Shown here: in pieces, positions 63,452 through 64,000 of the stretch | Layout: the number at the start of each line of letters is the position of its first letter | How positions within the stretch are numbered: position 1 is the stretch's first letter | Assembly: GCA_027694045.1 (NCBI GenBank) | Contig: JAQEWB010000007.1 | Span: 1-64,000, forward strand | DNA from: Bacillaceae bacterium OF18-1A | GTDB lineage: Bacteria; Bacillota; Bacilli; Bacillales; Bacillaceae_G | Direction: 5' to 3' | DNA: 64,000 nt | The notes under the pieces: model-generated | Told to the model about the DNA's origin: nothing | The model's input: only the letters and a program-made list of their open reading frames with translations | Database searches by the model: none | Translations under genes and position numbers: made by a program

Positions 63452-63919
63452 TTATAGGCACTCTCGCCTTGATTTACAATAAGTTAATTGGAAGCAATAG
63501 CGTCCTTCGATGTAAATAGAAGGATCTGATGGAATATCGATAATGGAAACAGATTGTAAATTAAATCCTGTGTAAGAAATAGTGTTTCCAGGTAAAACTG
63601 TAAAAATATTTGTGGTAGAACCTACTATTTCGACGAATAATGCATGAGTACTATTTCTATTATTGTATATAGAGATAGTGCCAGATAATGAAATGATTCC
63701 GTCATTTTTCCAAATGGTCAATGTTGAATATGTTTGATTTAGTTGTTTTTGAGAGATTGGAATAAAATCGTTTGAAATAAGAATATTTCCAGCAAATTCA
63801 TTTGTAACTAGTTCAGCGCTGCATTGTTCAGGCGTGGGAAGGGGAGGTGGACAAGGGCAAATAGGCTGACAGATGATAGATAAAGGAGCAAAACAGCCAA
63901 TATTTTTATGTGGTTTCAA
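63452..63919 (-). CDS. ena1C: Endospore appendage protein Ena1C (DUF3992-like)
   Basis: A 155-aa protein from TTG 63919, with AAAGGAGAG just upstream; the frame stays open to the window edge but has no other good start. The N-terminus is Cys/Pro-rich ([18 protein letters not shown]), followed by a beta-rich domain ([22 protein letters not shown]) and [10 protein letters not shown]. Ena1C is required for S-type appendage formation in B. cereus. Here it faces ena1AB across a shared terminator. Confidence 0.85.
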   Translation of the reverse strand: MKPHKNIGCFAPLSIICQPICPCPPPLPTPEQCSAELVTNEFAGNILISNDFIPISQKQLNQTYSTLTIWKNDGIISLSGTISIYNNRNSTHALFVEIVGSTTNIFTVLPGNTISYTGFNLQSVSIIDIPSDPSIYIEGRYCFQLTYCKSRRECL

Positions 63920-64000
63920 TATAAACTCTCCTTTCTCATAAGATTGTTTACTATTATTAAATGTAACAACATGAAGGATGTTGTTAATCAATGGACACAA

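Overview
The window reads as chromosomal DNA of the Bacillus cereus group. It is AT-rich, with strong AGGAGG-type ribosome binding sites and frequent GTG/TTG starts. It carries sporulation and germination genes (GerA-type receptor, CotJABC, SpoVR), nine or ten copies or remnants of a ~155-bp dispersed repeat that matches bcr1 of this group, an EntC-like SH3/3D protein, and a locus matching the S-type endospore appendage (Ena1) genes. Almost everything looks like resident chromosome; no prophage, plasmid gene or CRISPR array is visible.

Layout. 1-4000: 3' part of tRNA-Glu, a CBS-domain protein, an unrecognised 383-aa protein, and a reverse-strand operon with an SH3/M23 secreted peptidase. 4040-12210: thiamine operon behind two TPP riboswitches in series (tenA, a three-gene pyrimidine ABC transporter, tenI, thiO, thiS, thiG, thiF, thiD), covering both base salvage and thiazole synthesis. 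12210-19460: two c-di-AMP riboswitches 1.1 kb apart, the first before two small unknown genes, the second before a 34-aa peptide and kdpFABC, followed by a KdpD that has only the sensor half. 19460-21600: patatin-like gene and four bcr1 copies. 21600-25500: formate dehydrogenase-like operon (large subunit, DUF1641 partner, two small proteins). 25500-31400: purine permease, short-chain dehydrogenase, L,D-transpeptidase, thiol-disulfide pair, PCYCGC lipoprotein. 31400-35150: GerA-type germinant receptor, order A-C-B. 35250-39540: secreted helical protein, nitroreductase, SpoVR, and a strip of gene remnants.

39580-43560 is a reactive-sulfur operon: a CstR-like repressor, TusA-rhodanese fusion, rhodanese-metallo-beta-lactamase, TusA, DsrE-like protein and TauE exporter, with four near-identical CstR-type operator palindromes. 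43600-57560: LytR-CpsA-Psr protein, Na/Pi symporter, IS3-family remnant, MFS transporter, MupG, EntC-like protein, and a YknXYZ/MacAB-like efflux system. 57700-61300: a collapsed BceB-type permease, BrnQ, CotJABC, a VOC protein and a DUF2935 remnant. 61400-64000: a manganese (yybP-ykoY) riboswitch before DUF1232 and DedA genes, then ena1A-ena1B and, convergent with them, ena1C.

The most striking points are the Ena appendage cluster, the dense riboswitch control (two TPP, two c-di-AMP, one Mn), an undescribed c-di-AMP-controlled gene pair beside a kdp locus that lacks kdpE, and the habit of bcr1 to sit exactly on gene stop codons. Functions are assigned from recognised motifs and family knowledge; no database search was possible.
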